Below, in pieces: positions 1-8,216 of a stretch of 28,228 nt of DNA (positions within the stretch are counted from its first letter, which is position 1; the number at the start of each line of letters is the position of its first letter). Source of the stretch: UBA3064 sp023258775 (lineage in GTDB: Bacteria; Pseudomonadota; Gammaproteobacteria; Burkholderiales; Burkholderiaceae_E); NCBI GenBank assembly GCA_044355655.1, contig JBIKXS010000040.1, forward strand, positions 1 through 28,228. Reading direction: 5' to 3'. The notes under the pieces were generated by a model. The model did no database searches. It was given only the letters and a program-made list of their open reading frames with translations, and was not told the DNA's origin. The position numbers and the translations under genes were made by a program.

Positions 1-169
1 CGGGATTTTGCAAAACGCCGGTATTCCAACGATTATCTGCGGACCAGGGCAAATTAGCGTTGCCCACCAGGCAGACGAGTTTGTTGAGATCAAGCAACTC
101 AAGCTGTGCCTTGATTATCTCGAGCAGTTAAAGGTGCAGCTCGAACGCGATCCTTATTGTTTTTTCTAG
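1..169 (+). CDS. argE: Acetylornithine deacetylase-like M20 peptidase, C-terminal end (partial)
   Basis: Only the last 55 codons are visible; the frame is open from base 2 to a TAG at 167-169. The tail contains ICGPG, then AHQADEFV and a closing helix. This matches the end of ArgE and related M20 metallopeptidases, where a GPG...AH..DE segment completes the metal site and dimer domain. ArgE would remove the acetyl group from N-acetylornithine in arginine synthesis. An argC lies elsewhere in the window at 24721-25662, which is consistent but not close enough to prove the assignment. The next gene, ccmI, starts 6 bp after the stop, so the two are probably cotranscribed. Other M20 amidohydrolases have similar tails, so substrate is inferred. 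Confidence 0.7.
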   Translation, partial: GILQNAGIPTIICGPGQISVAHQADEFVEIKQLKLCLDYLEQLKVQLERDPYCFF

Positions 170-175
170 ACCCTT

Positions 176-1561
176 ATGTTTTTATTGATTGGGCTGACGC
201 TTGTGCTGTGCACGGCGCTTGTGCTGATTTGGCCCTTACTTAGGAAAAAACCACCTGCCGATCGGGGGCCCGGTGATGAGGCGATCGCTGCAGTCTTTAA
301 AGAGCGTCGTCAGCAGATACAAAGCGATCTGAAAGCAGGCTTGATCCAATCGACCGAGGCGCATAGCGTCGAGGAAGCACTCACGCAAGAGCTCGCAGAT
401 CGTCTTGAATCATCTACTGTACAGTCGCCAAGGCGACCCTGGCTTGCTGCCTTTCTCGCACTCAGCCTGCCCGTGACGGGTCTTTCTATTTATTTCATCA
501 AGGGAAGCCCTGAACTAGCGCTTCCCGGTGCAGGCTCGGCGATGCAAAGCCCTGCTGGCATGCGTTCGCTTGAGGAACTTGCCAAGGATGAAAACGCCTA
601 TCGCGCCCAGGTTGCGCAGTGGCAGCGGGACCTTCAAGCAAAGCCAGACGACATCAACACATGGCTAAGTCTTGCACTCTTGCAAAAGGCTGCGGGCAAT
701 TACAGTGAATCGACACAGAGTTTTACTGAGGCTCTCAAGCGTGGCGCTGATCAGGATGGTCGTAGTCTTGCAGAGTTTGCTGAGACCATCGCCTTAGGGC
801 GAGGCAAGCGTTTTGAAGGTGAGCCCTACGACATCCTCAAGCGAGCGATGAGCTTGGAGCCTAACGACGCTAAGGTCGTTTCACTGATGGCTGCCGCCCA
901 CTTTCAAGCCGGCGAGAAAGCCCAGGCCCGAGGCTTACTCGAGCAACTCCTGGCAGCCCTTCCAAAGGAATCGGCCCAAGCCGATCAACTCAGAGGTTTG
1001 ATCGAAAGCCTGCCGCGCTATGGGGAGGCATCAAGCGCGCTGGCCCAGCAAGCAGTACCTGCCGAAGCTGTGAAGCCACAATCTACGCAAAGCATGAGCA
1101 ATAAGGCGCAGGCTGATTCAGCAGCAAGCATACTGGTCACGCTGTCGATTACGCCTGCGATGCTTACCGACCTCTCCCCCAATGCAGTCCTATACGTGAG
1201 CGCACGTGCAGCACAGGGCCCTCGGATGCCGATTGCTGTATGGCGGGCAAACATAGCTGACATCCGTTTCATTGAGCAAGGCAGCGCGATCGTTGGTAGC
1301 GACGCAAAAGCAAAGCGCGAGGGGAAGCTTAAGGACGCTGCTGGATCCAAAACCATCGCGATCACGTTGTCGAAAGCGCAGCAACTCGATGCGTCGAGGC
1401 CGCTTGCCGGTGAGCTAATTGTTGAAGCACATATTTCACAGTCAGGTCTTGCTGGTCGACAACCAGGAGATCCGATTGCAAAAGCAAAGCCGGTAGCCCT
1501 AAGTGCTCAGCAGGAAAGAGTTTCGCTTCGACTTGACATTGACGAGCTCTATAAACCGTGA
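176..1561 (+). CDS. ccmI: Cytochrome c biogenesis protein CcmI (CycH)
   Basis: 461 residues. CcmI is a membrane chaperone that holds apocytochrome c in the periplasm for the heme ligation complex CcmFHI. The protein shows the family layout: a first membrane helix at about residues 1-22, a short charged cytoplasmic loop, and a second helix at about 88-108. A periplasmic helical region with TPR-like repeats (about 135-280) follows, then a C-terminal beta-rich domain (about 315-461). The C-terminal domain is present, so this is the long form. The ATG at 176 has no convincing ribosome site; it follows the argE stop by 6 bp, and translational coupling is plausible. The stop overlaps the ccmA start (GTGA). 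It is odd that ccmI leads the operon; in many relatives it follows ccmH. Confidence 0.9.
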   Translation: MFLLIGLTLVLCTALVLIWPLLRKKPPADRGPGDEAIAAVFKERRQQIQSDLKAGLIQSTEAHSVEEALTQELADRLESSTVQSPRRPWLAAFLALSLPVTGLSIYFIKGSPELALPGAGSAMQSPAGMRSLEELAKDENAYRAQVAQWQRDLQAKPDDINTWLSLALLQKAAGNYSESTQSFTEALKRGADQDGRSLAEFAETIALGRGKRFEGEPYDILKRAMSLEPNDAKVVSLMAAAHFQAGEKAQARGLLEQLLAALPKESAQADQLRGLIESLPRYGEASSALAQQAVPAEAVKPQSTQSMSNKAQADSAASILVTLSITPAMLTDLSPNAVLYVSARAAQGPRMPIAVWRANIADIRFIEQGSAIVGSDAKAKREGKLKDAAGSKTIAITLSKAQQLDASRPLAGELIVEAHISQSGLAGRQPGDPIAKAKPVALSAQQERVSLRLDIDELYKP

Positions 1562-2223
1562 GCGCTGAGAACTTAGCCTTAAAGGCTTCGCGCATCTTCC
1601 TCTCAAGGGGCCGGCGCAGACTGATCAACAACCTAAGCTTTCGGATAGAGCCCGGGCAGTGGCTTGCGCTCCATGGGCCAAACGGATCAGGCAAGTCGAC
1701 CCTTTTACGTGCACTTTGCGGCTTACGTAGCTTCGACCACGAACCTGAGCTGAGCTTTAACGGCCAAGCAATCGCCGACCTTGCCCGCTGCTCAGGAATC
1801 CGATTGATTTTTCAAGGTCATGCACAAGGCTGGAAAGATGGCCTGAGCGCCTTTGAGAACTTGCGCTGGCAGCTAAGCCTCGATCAATATGGGGCAGCGC
1901 CCATCGGTGACCAGGCGCTTGAATCGGCGCTAGAGCGTTGTGGTATCGGTCAACAACGGCATCTGCCCTTTGCGGTTTTATCGGCAGGACAGCGAAGGCG
2001 CTTGGCGATGAGCCGGTTGGTTTTGAGCTTACAAGGCGCCGGGCATCAACAACGTTTATGCTGGTTACTCGATGAACCGAGCACGGCCTTGGATGATCAA
2101 GGGCAGGCCTTAATGGGGAGTTTGCTCGGCCAGCTGCTCAATCAGAGGGGCTTTGCGATCATTGCAACCCATGGCGCAATTCCACATGCACCGCCCGCGC
2201 TGACGTGCGACTTGGGCGCTTAG
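1558..2223 (+). CDS. ccmA: Heme exporter ATP-binding subunit CcmA
   Basis: 221 residues, starting at a GTG that overlaps the ccmI stop. CcmA is the ATPase of the CcmAB transporter-like complex, which drives release of heme-loaded CcmE from CcmC. Visible ABC motifs are the Walker A GPNGSGKST (residues 40-48), the signature LSAGQRRRLAMSRL beginning at 141 (the CcmA-typical LSAGQ variant), Walker B WLLDEP (169-174) followed by the D-loop STALD, and the switch histidine at 205. Length is normal for the family. It lies directly before ccmB, the permease partner. Confidence 0.95.
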   Translation: MSAENLALKASRIFLSRGRRRLINNLSFRIEPGQWLALHGPNGSGKSTLLRALCGLRSFDHEPELSFNGQAIADLARCSGIRLIFQGHAQGWKDGLSAFENLRWQLSLDQYGAAPIGDQALESALERCGIGQQRHLPFAVLSAGQRRRLAMSRLVLSLQGAGHQQRLCWLLDEPSTALDDQGQALMGSLLGQLLNQRGFAIIATHGAIPHAPPALTCDLGA

Positions 2224-2256
2224 CCGCAACACCCAGGGCCTACCAAACAAGGACTT

Positions 2257-2916
2257 ATGTTTCTTGCCAGTCTCCAACGCGATTTACGACTCTTGCTTCG
2301 CCAGGCAAGCGAAGCCTGGCTTGTCTTGGTGTTTTTTCTGCTGATCGCAAGCCTTTTTCCGCTCGCCATGCAACCCGAGCCCAAAACCTTGCTGGCCATT
2401 GGACCTGGCGTGAGTTGGGTGTCGGCGCTGCTGTCGGTCTTGTTATCGATGCCTAGGATGTTCGCAGCCGACGCCCAGGACGGTAGCCTTGAGCAAATGC
2501 TCTTGCAGTCTGAAGCTTGGATGGGCATTTTGCTTGGCAAACTCGTTGCCCACTGGCTAGCAAGCGGTCTCCCTTTAAGCCTCGTCGCCCCGCTGATCGG
2601 CTTGCAGTATGGACTCGATGCAACATCAATTGCAGTCCTAGTGGCGGGCCTACTCATCGGTACACCGATTCTTACGCTCATTGGTGCGATCGCCGCAGCA
2701 TTGAATTTATCAGCGCGAGGCGGCGGCGCATTGCTTGCTCTTTTGATGCTGCCGCTATGTATCCCGGTGCTGGTTTTCGGCGCAGGTGCAGTGGAAGCGC
2801 AAAGCGCTGGTCTGGGTGCACAAGCGCACTTATCGCTGCTTGGTGCTGGACTGATCGTCGCATCAATACTTGCACCCTGGGCATGCAGTACCGCGATTAA
2901 AATCGCCATGGACTAA
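2257..2916 (+). CDS. ccmB: Heme exporter permease CcmB
   Basis: 219 residues with about six hydrophobic segments. This is the membrane half of the CcmAB complex. The N-terminal LQRDLRLLLRQ is the amphipathic entry helix typical of CcmB. The segment around 68-90 (MPRMFAADAQDGSLEQML) matches the conserved CcmB loop containing D-G-LEQ. An AAGGA-type ribosome site lies just before the ATG at 2257. It sits 33 bp after ccmA and 32 bp before ccmC, and the order A-B-C is the family standard. The protein is complete with no anomaly seen. Confidence 0.93.
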   Translation: MFLASLQRDLRLLLRQASEAWLVLVFFLLIASLFPLAMQPEPKTLLAIGPGVSWVSALLSVLLSMPRMFAADAQDGSLEQMLLQSEAWMGILLGKLVAHWLASGLPLSLVAPLIGLQYGLDATSIAVLVAGLLIGTPILTLIGAIAAALNLSARGGGALLALLMLPLCIPVLVFGAGAVEAQSAGLGAQAHLSLLGAGLIVASILAPWACSTAIKIAMD

Positions 2917-2948
2917 GCTGTGCAGAAAAACCGTGAACAAGCGAATCC

Positions 2949-3740
2949 ATGAAAGGCATGATGAAGGACATTGACAGTGGCGCATGGTGGGCACGCTATG
3001 CTGCACCGACGCGTTTTTTTCCAATTGCAGGTCGCCTAGTCGCCCCGTTGTTTATGCTCGCGGCAATGCTTGCATCGATCGGTTTGTATATCGGATTCGT
3101 GATTGCACCTACAGACTGGCAACAGGGCGAGTCTTATCGGATTATCTTCATTCACGTGCCCGCAGCATGGATGTCGATGATCATTTATCTCGCGATGGCC
3201 TTTTGGGGTGTGCTCGCGCTTGTACTCAATACAAGGCTCTCGGCGATGATGCTGCAAGCACTTGCTCCGACCGGTGCCTGGATGACTTTTATTGCGCTGT
3301 GGACAGGTGCCTTTTGGGGTAAACCGACTTGGGGAACCTATTGGGTCTGGGATGCAAGAATAACCTCCGAGCTAATTCTTCTTTTTCTCTACTTTGGCGT
3401 GATCGGTTTGAGGGCTTCGATCGACGACGATCGCAAGGCCGATAAGGCTTGCGCGCTCATGGCGATTGTCGGCGCTGTCAATGTGCCTATTATTTACTTC
3501 TCGGTAAAGTGGTGGAATACCCTTCATCAGGGAGCGAGCATTTCCTTGACCGCAGCGCCCAAAATGGCGCAGACCATGCTTGCTGCGATGCTGATCATGA
3601 CTGCGGCGGCCTGGGCCTACAGCATTGCAGCAAGTCTCGTTCGAGTACGTAGCCTGATCATCGAACGCGAACCGATTAGTGCCTGGAATCAGTCGCTAAG
3701 CCGTCAGCAAAAAGCCTTGGCGGGCGTGGTGCCAAAGTAG
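2949..3740 (+). CDS. ccmC: Heme handling protein CcmC
   Basis: 263 residues, about six transmembrane helices. CcmC presents heme to the periplasmic chaperone CcmE and attaches it. The tryptophan-rich WWD motif is intact at about residues 128-140 (WGTYWVWDARITS). The two histidines thought to ligate heme iron in this family are visible, His69 in IHVPAAW and His193 in TLHQG, on either side of the WWD loop. The ATG at 2949 is used; another in-frame ATG four codons later is possible. It lies in the middle of the ccm operon, before ccmD. Confidence 0.95.
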   Translation: MKGMMKDIDSGAWWARYAAPTRFFPIAGRLVAPLFMLAAMLASIGLYIGFVIAPTDWQQGESYRIIFIHVPAAWMSMIIYLAMAFWGVLALVLNTRLSAMMLQALAPTGAWMTFIALWTGAFWGKPTWGTYWVWDARITSELILLFLYFGVIGLRASIDDDRKADKACALMAIVGAVNVPIIYFSVKWWNTLHQGASISLTAAPKMAQTMLAAMLIMTAAAWAYSIAASLVRVRSLIIEREPISAWNQSLSRQQKALAGVVPK

Positions 3741-3775
3741 TCAACGAACGACGAAATCATCGAGGAAATCTAGGT

Positions 3776-3958
3776 TTGAAAGATCACGGTTTTTATATCC
3801 TGATGTCGTATGGGGTGTTTGCATTGGTGGTGCTTATCGAGTTATACGCATTACGTATGCATAGACGTCGCGTACTCGAAGAGGCAAAACGAATGGAAGA
3901 AGGCATGGATGTAGCGCCAGACGGATCTTCAATCGCGTTGCCGCGTGATCGATCATGA
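3776..3958 (+). CDS. ccmD: Heme exporter protein CcmD
   Basis: 60 residues with one membrane helix near the N terminus (about 8-27) followed by a basic, helical cytoplasmic tail (RMHRRR). CcmD is a small membrane protein that helps release holo-CcmE from the CcmABC complex. The start chosen is a TTG at 3776, ten bases after a GAGG ribosome site; no ATG lies at a suitable place. The N-terminal MKDHGFYILMSYGVF pattern (H-x-x-Y-I-L-x-S-Y) is typical of CcmD. The stop overlaps the ccmE start as ATGA. Confidence 0.88.
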   Translation: MKDHGFYILMSYGVFALVVLIELYALRMHRRRVLEEAKRMEEGMDVAPDGSSIALPRDRS

Positions 3959-4425
3959 GCCCCCGACAAAAGCGTTTTGTCATGGTGGCTGGACTGATTA
4001 CAGCGCTGGTTGTGGCACTTGCACTCGTACTCAACGCGTTTCAAAGCAATCTTGTCTTCTTTTTCACACCGACACAGGTTGCTAACGGCGAGGCCCCGCA
4101 AGGTAAAAGCTTTCGTATCGGCGGGCTGGTTGTTCCCGGATCCCTGCAACGCGATTCAGACGGTCTGAAAATGCAATTCGCAGTCACCGACCAGGCCAAA
4201 ACCGTGCAAGTGCATTTCCAGGGCATCTTGCCTGATTTGTTCAAGGAGGGCGCCGGTGTGGTCGCTCAGGGCATGATGCAAGCTGATGGACGATTTCTTG
4301 CCAAGGAAGTGCTTGCAAAGCACGATGAAAATTACATGCCCCCCGAAGCGGCAGAGGCTTTGAAAAAGGCTGGGCACCCGGTGGGTGCTCCAGAACAATT
4401 CCAGAAAGCACCTACAAAACCATGA
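3955..4425 (+). CDS. ccmE: Periplasmic heme chaperone CcmE
   Basis: 156 residues. CcmE carries heme through a covalent histidine bond and hands it to CcmF. An N-terminal membrane anchor (about 7-27) is followed by an OB-fold domain. The heme-binding signature is intact: AKHDENYMPPE, with the covalent histidine at 123 and the axial tyrosine at 127. Length matches the family. The ATG overlaps the ccmD stop, and the stop overlaps the ccmF start (ATGA on both sides), so expression is likely coupled. Confidence 0.96.
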   Translation: MSPRQKRFVMVAGLITALVVALALVLNAFQSNLVFFFTPTQVANGEAPQGKSFRIGGLVVPGSLQRDSDGLKMQFAVTDQAKTVQVHFQGILPDLFKEGAGVVAQGMMQADGRFLAKEVLAKHDENYMPPEAAEALKKAGHPVGAPEQFQKAPTKP

Positions 4426-6419
4426 GTGCAGAACTCGGTCATTTAGCCCTTGCCCTCGCAATGCTTTGCGGGGTTTGCCTTGCCGTGTTTCCAAGCATTG
4501 GTGTGTGGCGCCGTGACGCCCGCCTCATGGGTATGGCTTCGCCAGCAGCCTATTGGCAGCTATTGCTGGTGATGGTTGCTTTTGTCTGTCTGATTGAAAA
4601 CTTTATCAGTCACGACTTCAGCAATCAGCTCGTGGCAAGTCACTCAAACCGAGACCTTCCCTTTTGGTATCGGGTAGCGGCAAGTTGGGGGTCTCACGAG
4701 GGCTCAATGCTGTTATGGATTTTAATGCTCGCATGCTGGACAGCCGCTCTGGCTGCCCGATCATCTAACCTGCCACAAACCATGCGCGCCCGAGTTTTGG
4801 CGGTACTTGGCGCAGTAAGTATCGGTTTTTATTTGTTTGCGCTGCTCACCTCAAATCCCTTTGAGCGGGTTGTGCCAGCGCCAATAAACGGGCGAGACCT
4901 GAATCCGCTTTTGCAAGACCCCGGTATGGTGTTTCACCCGCCCTTGCTCTATATGGGTTACGTCGGCTTTGCGGTTGCCTTCGCCTTTGCGATTGCCGGG
5001 CTCATCGAAGGTCGATTTGACAGCGCCTGGGCCCGCTGGGTAAGACCCTGGACTAATGTTGCCTGGGGCTTTTTGTCGCTTGGGATTTGCTTGGGCTCTT
5101 TTTGGGCATATTACGAACTCGGTTGGGGTGGCTGGTGGTTTTGGGATCCGGTTGAAAACGCATCCTTCATGCCTTGGCTTACTGGCACCGCGCTGATTCA
5201 TTCGCTTGCAGTCACCGAAAAGCGGGGTAACTTTAGAAGCTGGACCGTGCTGCTTGCGATCATGAGTTTTAGCCTGAGTCTGTTGGGAACCTTCCTGGTT
5301 CGCTCTGGGGTGTTGACCTCGGTTCATGCCTTTGCGACCGACCCAACACGAGGGGTGTTTATCCTGATTTTTCTTTGTATCGTGATCGGTGGCTCATTAA
5401 GCCTTTACGCTGCCCGTGCCCACAAGGTCCACGCAACGCAGGCCTACAGCATGCTCTCCAGAGAGTCGCTGCTGCTTGCCAATAACATCGTCATGGTGGT
5501 TGCCATGTTTGCGGTGTTGCTTGGCACGCTTTACCCACTCGTGCTCGACAGTCTCGACATGGGCAAAATTTCGGTTGGACCTCCCTACTTCGACGCGGTC
5601 TTCGTACCCTTGATGCTGCCAGCACTCTTTTTGATGGCCGTCGGACCGCTCGCGCGCTGGCGTGACGCACCGGTACTTCCCCTCGTTCAGCGCATGCGCT
5701 GGGCCTTCGCGGCAAGTCTGGTGATCGGGCTCTTGCTACCCCTGACCGCTTCCAGCAGTTATAAGCCAATGACAGCACTCGGTCTGATGATGGCGTTTTG
5801 GGTCGCTGGCGGCGTTGGCATGGCGGCGATTGAGAATATGAAGACGCCGTCGGGGGGTATCGATGTTTCTCGGCTCTCGCTTCAACCAGGGTCTTGGTGG
5901 GGAATGCAAGTTGCCCACCTTGGCGTCGCAGCCTTTGTTGTCGGCGTAACACTGGTTAATAGCTATGAGATCGAGATCGAGAAAAAGCTCTTGCCCGGTG
6001 ATGTACTAAAAATTGATGATCGCTTAAGCCTGCGCTATGCCGAGACCAGCGGCAGAAAAGGGCCCAATTATGAAGCGATCCAAGTTCGCTTTGAATTGCT
6101 CCGGGACAACCAGGTCGTTGGTGAACTTCGTCCTGAAAAGCGTCGCTATAAAGCATCGAGCATGGTAATGACCGAAGCTGGTATCAAGCGAAGTTTGCTC
6201 GGTGATTTATATATCTCTCTTGGTGAAGCAGTCGACGGCGGTTGGGTCACCCGGGTGCAGCAAAAGCCTGCGGTCAATTGGATCTGGATTGGTGTTTTAG
6301 TCATGGGGCTCGGCGGATTCTGGGCTGCCGCCGATGCTCGTTACCGAAGAAAGCGCGTGGCTTTAACAAAGCACGCAGTGATTGATGTGTCCAGTCGCTC
6401 TGGTGAGGTCTCGGGATGA
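4422..6419 (+). CDS. ccmF: Cytochrome c heme lyase subunit CcmF
   Basis: 665 residues, a many-helix membrane protein that joins heme from CcmE to the CXXCH motif of apocytochromes as part of CcmFHI. The WWD domain is clear at about residues 235-252 (WGGWWFWDPVENASFMPW). Conserved histidines are visible at 92 (GSHEGS), 172 (VFHPPLLYMGY) and 260 (ALIHS). A C-terminal periplasmic segment with the family's SYEIEIEKKL and RYKA patterns precedes a last helix near 620-640. It is full length. The start overlaps ccmE and the stop overlaps ccmG (ATGA). Confidence 0.96.
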   Translation: MSAELGHLALALAMLCGVCLAVFPSIGVWRRDARLMGMASPAAYWQLLLVMVAFVCLIENFISHDFSNQLVASHSNRDLPFWYRVAASWGSHEGSMLLWILMLACWTAALAARSSNLPQTMRARVLAVLGAVSIGFYLFALLTSNPFERVVPAPINGRDLNPLLQDPGMVFHPPLLYMGYVGFAVAFAFAIAGLIEGRFDSAWARWVRPWTNVAWGFLSLGICLGSFWAYYELGWGGWWFWDPVENASFMPWLTGTALIHSLAVTEKRGNFRSWTVLLAIMSFSLSLLGTFLVRSGVLTSVHAFATDPTRGVFILIFLCIVIGGSLSLYAARAHKVHATQAYSMLSRESLLLANNIVMVVAMFAVLLGTLYPLVLDSLDMGKISVGPPYFDAVFVPLMLPALFLMAVGPLARWRDAPVLPLVQRMRWAFAASLVIGLLLPLTASSSYKPMTALGLMMAFWVAGGVGMAAIENMKTPSGGIDVSRLSLQPGSWWGMQVAHLGVAAFVVGVTLVNSYEIEIEKKLLPGDVLKIDDRLSLRYAETSGRKGPNYEAIQVRFELLRDNQVVGELRPEKRRYKASSMVMTEAGIKRSLLGDLYISLGEAVDGGWVTRVQQKPAVNWIWIGVLVMGLGGFWAAADARYRRKRVALTKHAVIDVSSRSGEVSG

Positions 6420-6958
6420 GCCGTTGGATCAGAGCAGGTTTGCCGCTTGGGCTCTTTGTGGTGATCGCTTGGTTCTTACTGAAAGGTTTAGACCGAAATC
6501 CTCGCGAAATACCTTCACCGCTGATCAATAAGGCTGCACCTCACGAAGTCCTCGAAGGACTCGATTTTCTTGATGTAAGCGCACAGACACTAAAGGTCAA
6601 TGATCTCAAGGGTCAGGTCTGGCTGCTCAATGTTTGGGGCTCATGGTGTAGCGGCTGCCAGGTCGAACATCCGCTCCTGAATCGGCTCGCTGCCGAAAAG
6701 CTGCTACCCATTGTCGGTTTGGCATGGAAAGATGCGCCTGCCCAGTCGCGCGATTGGCTTTCGAAATTGGGCAATCCCTATGCGATGGTACTCATGGACT
6801 TACAAGGCAAGGCAGCAATCGAATGGGGCGTTTACGGTGCCCCAGAAACCTTTTTGATCGATAAAGACAACAAGGTTCGCTTCAAACATGTCGGCCCACT
6901 AAGTGCGGAAATCATCGATAAGCAATTGCGTCCCATGATCGAGCAATTAAAACGCTAA
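6416..6958 (+). CDS. ccmG: Thiol:disulfide interchange protein CcmG (DsbE)
   Basis: 180 residues. This membrane-anchored thioredoxin reduces the CXXC of apocytochrome c (or of CcmH) before heme attachment. There is one N-terminal membrane helix (about 8-23), then a thioredoxin fold with the active site WCSGC (Cys78, Cys81) and the cis-proline loop GAPETF (Pro143). The family insert EH just after the active site (QVEHPLLNRL) is present. The start overlaps the ccmF stop. The stop is followed 19 bp later by ccmH. The middle of the CXXC is Ser-Gly rather than the more usual Val-Pro, which may shift the redox potential; that is inference. Confidence 0.94.
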   Translation: MSRWIRAGLPLGLFVVIAWFLLKGLDRNPREIPSPLINKAAPHEVLEGLDFLDVSAQTLKVNDLKGQVWLLNVWGSWCSGCQVEHPLLNRLAAEKLLPIVGLAWKDAPAQSRDWLSKLGNPYAMVLMDLQGKAAIEWGVYGAPETFLIDKDNKVRFKHVGPLSAEIIDKQLRPMIEQLKR

Positions 6959-6977
6959 TGCTTGCAAGGACAAGCTG

Positions 6978-7556
6978 ATGAGCCAGGCAATACCCAACCA
7001 ACTGCCCCCTGTCACACTCGACGAAGCTCAGCAGCAGCGTTTGCGCAAGCTCTATGCCGAGATCCGTTGTCTGGTCTGCCAAAACCAAAGCCTCGCTGAT
7101 TCAGCTGCTGATCTTGCCGTCGATCTGCGTCACGAAGTGCAAAGCCAGATTGCCAAGGGTTCGAGCGACGAACAAATTAAGCGATGGCTTGTTGAACGAT
7201 ACGGCGACTTTGTCCTTTATAAGCCGCAAATGCAGGCAAGTACCGCCATTTTGTGGGCAGGGCCATTTGTCAGCCTGGCGCTCGGCGGTCTAATCTGGAA
7301 ACTTGTACAACGTCGAAGAAGTATCAATAGGGTACCGAACAGCGCCCTCTCAGCTGCCAGTGAGTTATCCGTCGGCGGGAACCTGAGGGGTGCTAGCGCA
7401 GCGGGAACTGCAGCACCGTCAGCTAACAGGTCAAAGCCAGAGGGTTTCGGGCATCGAGTATCCCAGGCCCCGGAAGTCAGCAACGCTGAGCGTGCAAACC
7501 AACTCAGACGTGCTAAACAATTACTTCTTTCAGATGACGATCAACGAGGCAGCTAA
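6978..7556 (+). CDS. ccmH: Cytochrome c maturation protein CcmH, without visible signal peptide
   Basis: 192 residues. CcmH is the periplasmic dithiol protein that works with CcmG and CcmF to prepare apocytochrome. The signature IRCLVCQNQSLADS begins at residue 29, with Cys31 and Cys34. The three-helix domain (RYGDFVLYKP at about 74-83) and one membrane helix (about 87-110, followed by RRR) are clear. Two points are odd. The N terminus (MSQAIPNQLPP) has no hydrophobic signal, and the frame upstream is blocked by a TAA at 6948-6950, so none can be added. The tail after the helix (111-192) is longer than usual and low in complexity. A five-residue-plus mini frame (ATG at 6958, stop 6976-6978) fills the gap to ccmG and overlaps the start as TGATG, suggesting coupling. 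Confidence 0.9.
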   Translation: MSQAIPNQLPPVTLDEAQQQRLRKLYAEIRCLVCQNQSLADSAADLAVDLRHEVQSQIAKGSSDEQIKRWLVERYGDFVLYKPQMQASTAILWAGPFVSLALGGLIWKLVQRRRSINRVPNSALSAASELSVGGNLRGASAAGTAAPSANRSKPEGFGHRVSQAPEVSNAERANQLRRAKQLLLSDDDQRGS

Positions 7557-7559
7557 GTC

Positions 7560-8216
7560 ATGAGTAAGCGCAAACACCTTGTGATGCCCAACGAACCTGG
7601 CAGGCGCCAGTATTTGTCAAAGCTTTCTGCGGGCGCCATAGGCTCGCTGATTGGTCTTACAGGTTGCGCAAGCCCACAACTCGCACTTGAATGGAACGAC
7701 GATGCCATTAAGCCTGCGCTTGCAAGCAAAGTGATCGTGCTTGCCCAGCACCCTGACCTGGTGATTGCACGCGTTAGCGAGGACTTAATGAGCGAAGCAA
7801 TCGGAAAACTTGGTATACATGCCGTAGCAGGATGGCGCCTTTTGCCCGATCGAAAGGGATCGCCTGATGAACAAACCCTCCAACTCGTGGTAAGGCAAGC
7901 GCAGGCGAGCCATGTGCTGTTGCTTCAAGCGATGCCTCCACAACAAAGCCGACAACTTGCGCCAGTAAATCATCCTGGTTTGGGTTATTGGGGACCTTAT
8001 CGACGCTGGTACGGGGGCACGGTGTGGGCGCAAGTACCGGTCACCACGATCACGACCTCGGCGAGCCTTTATGATGCAGGCAACAATAAAATGCTCTGGG
8101 GCGCAAGCCATACGAGCAATCACGCCTACGGGCTTCGCCCCGAACTTGAAGCTATGGTCAGCGCCTTCGTACAAGGCCTCCAGAGCCGTCAATGGTTACC
8201 AGGAGAAAAGCGCTAA
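7560..8216 (+). CDS. Putative lipoprotein of unknown function after the ccm operon
   Basis: 218 residues; I do not recognise a named family. The N terminus has a twin-arginine-like stretch (RRQYLSKL at residues 15-22), a hydrophobic core and a lipobox LTGC ending at Cys36, so it is probably exported and lipid-anchored. The mature part has a Tyr/Trp-rich loop (YWGPYRRWYGG) and a strand-rich segment ending in LYDAGNNKMLWGA. That pattern is seen in small outer-membrane lipoproteins that assemble from repeated beta strands (DUF4136-like or CsgG-like in flavour, by resemblance only). It starts 3 bp after ccmH, so it is likely cotranscribed with it. The last bases overlap the opposing scoB stop codon. 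Confidence 0.7.
   Translation: MSKRKHLVMPNEPGRRQYLSKLSAGAIGSLIGLTGCASPQLALEWNDDAIKPALASKVIVLAQHPDLVIARVSEDLMSEAIGKLGIHAVAGWRLLPDRKGSPDEQTLQLVVRQAQASHVLLLQAMPPQQSRQLAPVNHPGLGYWGPYRRWYGGTVWAQVPVTTITTSASLYDAGNNKMLWGASHTSNHAYGLRPELEAMVSAFVQGLQSRQWLPGEKR

Noticed and set aside
2220..2909. 229-codon open frame on the minus strand opposite ccmB
   Set aside because: It lies fully antisense to a well-supported ccmB, and its translation is low-complexity without a recognisable domain.
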